A program made the position numbers and the translations under genes. From contig NZ_FPJZ01000018.1 in NCBI RefSeq assembly GCF_900119485.1, positions 1-51,498 of the forward strand: 51,498 nucleotides of DNA. The letters are read 5' to 3'. This stretch comes from Thermoactinomyces sp. DSM 45891. GTDB taxonomy: Bacteria; Bacillota; Bacilli; Thermoactinomycetales; Thermoactinomycetaceae. Under the pieces are notes generated by a model, which saw only the letters and a list, made by a program, of their open reading frames with translations, made no database searches and was not told where the DNA came from. Positions within the stretch are counted from its first letter, which is position 1; each line of letters starts with the position of its first letter. Of this stretch, positions 51,173-51,498 are shown in pieces.

Positions 51173-51498
51173 GTGCGCCCGGCATGGGCGCAGTCTATAG
51201 GGTGAAAGTCCCGAATGGTGAAGGTAGCAGTAGCCATAGCTTAAGACAAGGGTGTCCACCGTGAGGTGGAATCTGAAGGAAGTCGGCGGCAAACCTCCGG
51301 TCTGAGGAACACGAATCTCATATAAGGCTAGCATTCGCTGGATGAGTCTGCCGAACAAGACAAAGTCCTTGCTACCGAAGGCGGATGAGAGTAAATGAGG
51401 CAGATGGATGGAGGGAAAGACTGCGTCCTTACCCGGGGAGATCTGCATGGCAAGCCATGCTCACATGGTAACCTAGACCGAAAGGTTTAGCTGAACAT
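51173..51498 (+). mobile_element. Group II intron, 5' part (runs off the window)
   Basis: The sequence starts GTGCGCCCGGCATGGGCGCAG, the GUGYG 5' end of bacterial group II introns, and continues with domain I elements (GGGTGAAAGTCCCGAA, AAGGGTGTCC, GGAATCTGAAGGAAG, CATATAAGGCTAG). It ends in the domain II-IV leader that normally precedes the intron reverse transcriptase, which would lie beyond the window edge. It begins two bases after the uvrC terminator T run, the type of site used by group IIC introns. The subclass and the 3' end cannot be decided here. Confidence 0.85.

Overview
The window looks like a chromosomal segment of a low-GC, endospore-forming Gram-positive bacterium (order Bacillales; a Thermoactinomycetaceae-like lineage is possible but cannot be settled from sequence alone). 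The evidence is the set of ribosome binding sites close to AAAGGAGG, intrinsic terminators after almost every transcription unit, and a plus-strand backbone polX - mutS2 - fadD - fadR - etfB - etfA - trxA - uvrC. That backbone follows the gene order known from Bacillus subtilis, with other genes inserted between its members. A BclA-like collagen protein and sporulation-type promoter motifs fit a spore former.

Region 1-17.2 kb is accessory. It holds the 5' end of a collagen-like (Gly-X-Y) surface protein and five short proteins (10.0-10.4, 10.5-11.0, 15.8-16.3, 16.5-16.8 and 16.9-17.2 kb). The short proteins share a helical module that is also the N-terminal domain of the collagen protein (core SIALEELGLSHILNAEGEK). 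Interleaved with them are three glycosyltransferase-2/TPR paralogues, two other glycosyltransferases, a NeuD/PglD-type sugar acyltransferase, and two glycosyltransferase-methyltransferase fusions with opposite domain order. I infer a locus that makes and decorates a glycosylated spore-surface layer. Four module genes share a conserved element (GAATANAGT) about 37-70 bp before the start codon. A secreted ETX/MTX2-family beta-pore-forming toxin convergent with an AtxA/Mga-like regulator lies inside the region (4.3-7.1 kb).

Region 17.3-28.9 kb is largely housekeeping: PolX, a DUF523 protein, a 4-TM holin-like protein, MutS2 with an adjacent 27-residue membrane peptide, and a c-di-AMP (ydaO-type) riboswitch in front of the potassium importer KimA. 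A YbjQ-type protein, an ArAE-family membrane protein and an M3-like metallopeptidase follow. Region 28.9-35.4 kb holds a TetR regulator and MFS pump sharing an operator-like sequence, a Bcr/CflA pump, an RsmF-type rRNA methyltransferase and a YhiN-type flavoprotein.

Region 35.5-39.9 kb is a fatty-acid degradation unit (fadD, fadR, etfB, etfA). It has a perfect FadR box at the fadR promoter and a degenerate one before fadD; fadB, present in the B. subtilis operon, is absent. Region 39.9-42.7 kb is a less conserved pocket: a decayed TPR gene fragment, a small secreted protein, a 23-codon peptide gene behind 9-bp direct repeats with 21-bp spacing, and a PurK homologue in which a predicted Mg-binding Glu is Lys. 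Region 42.7-51.5 kb has trxA, a flavoprotein, a MacB-type ABC efflux operon, and a membrane protein whose ribosome binding site seems to be brought to the start codon by a hairpin. It ends with uvrC, after whose terminator a group II intron begins; the intron runs off the window.
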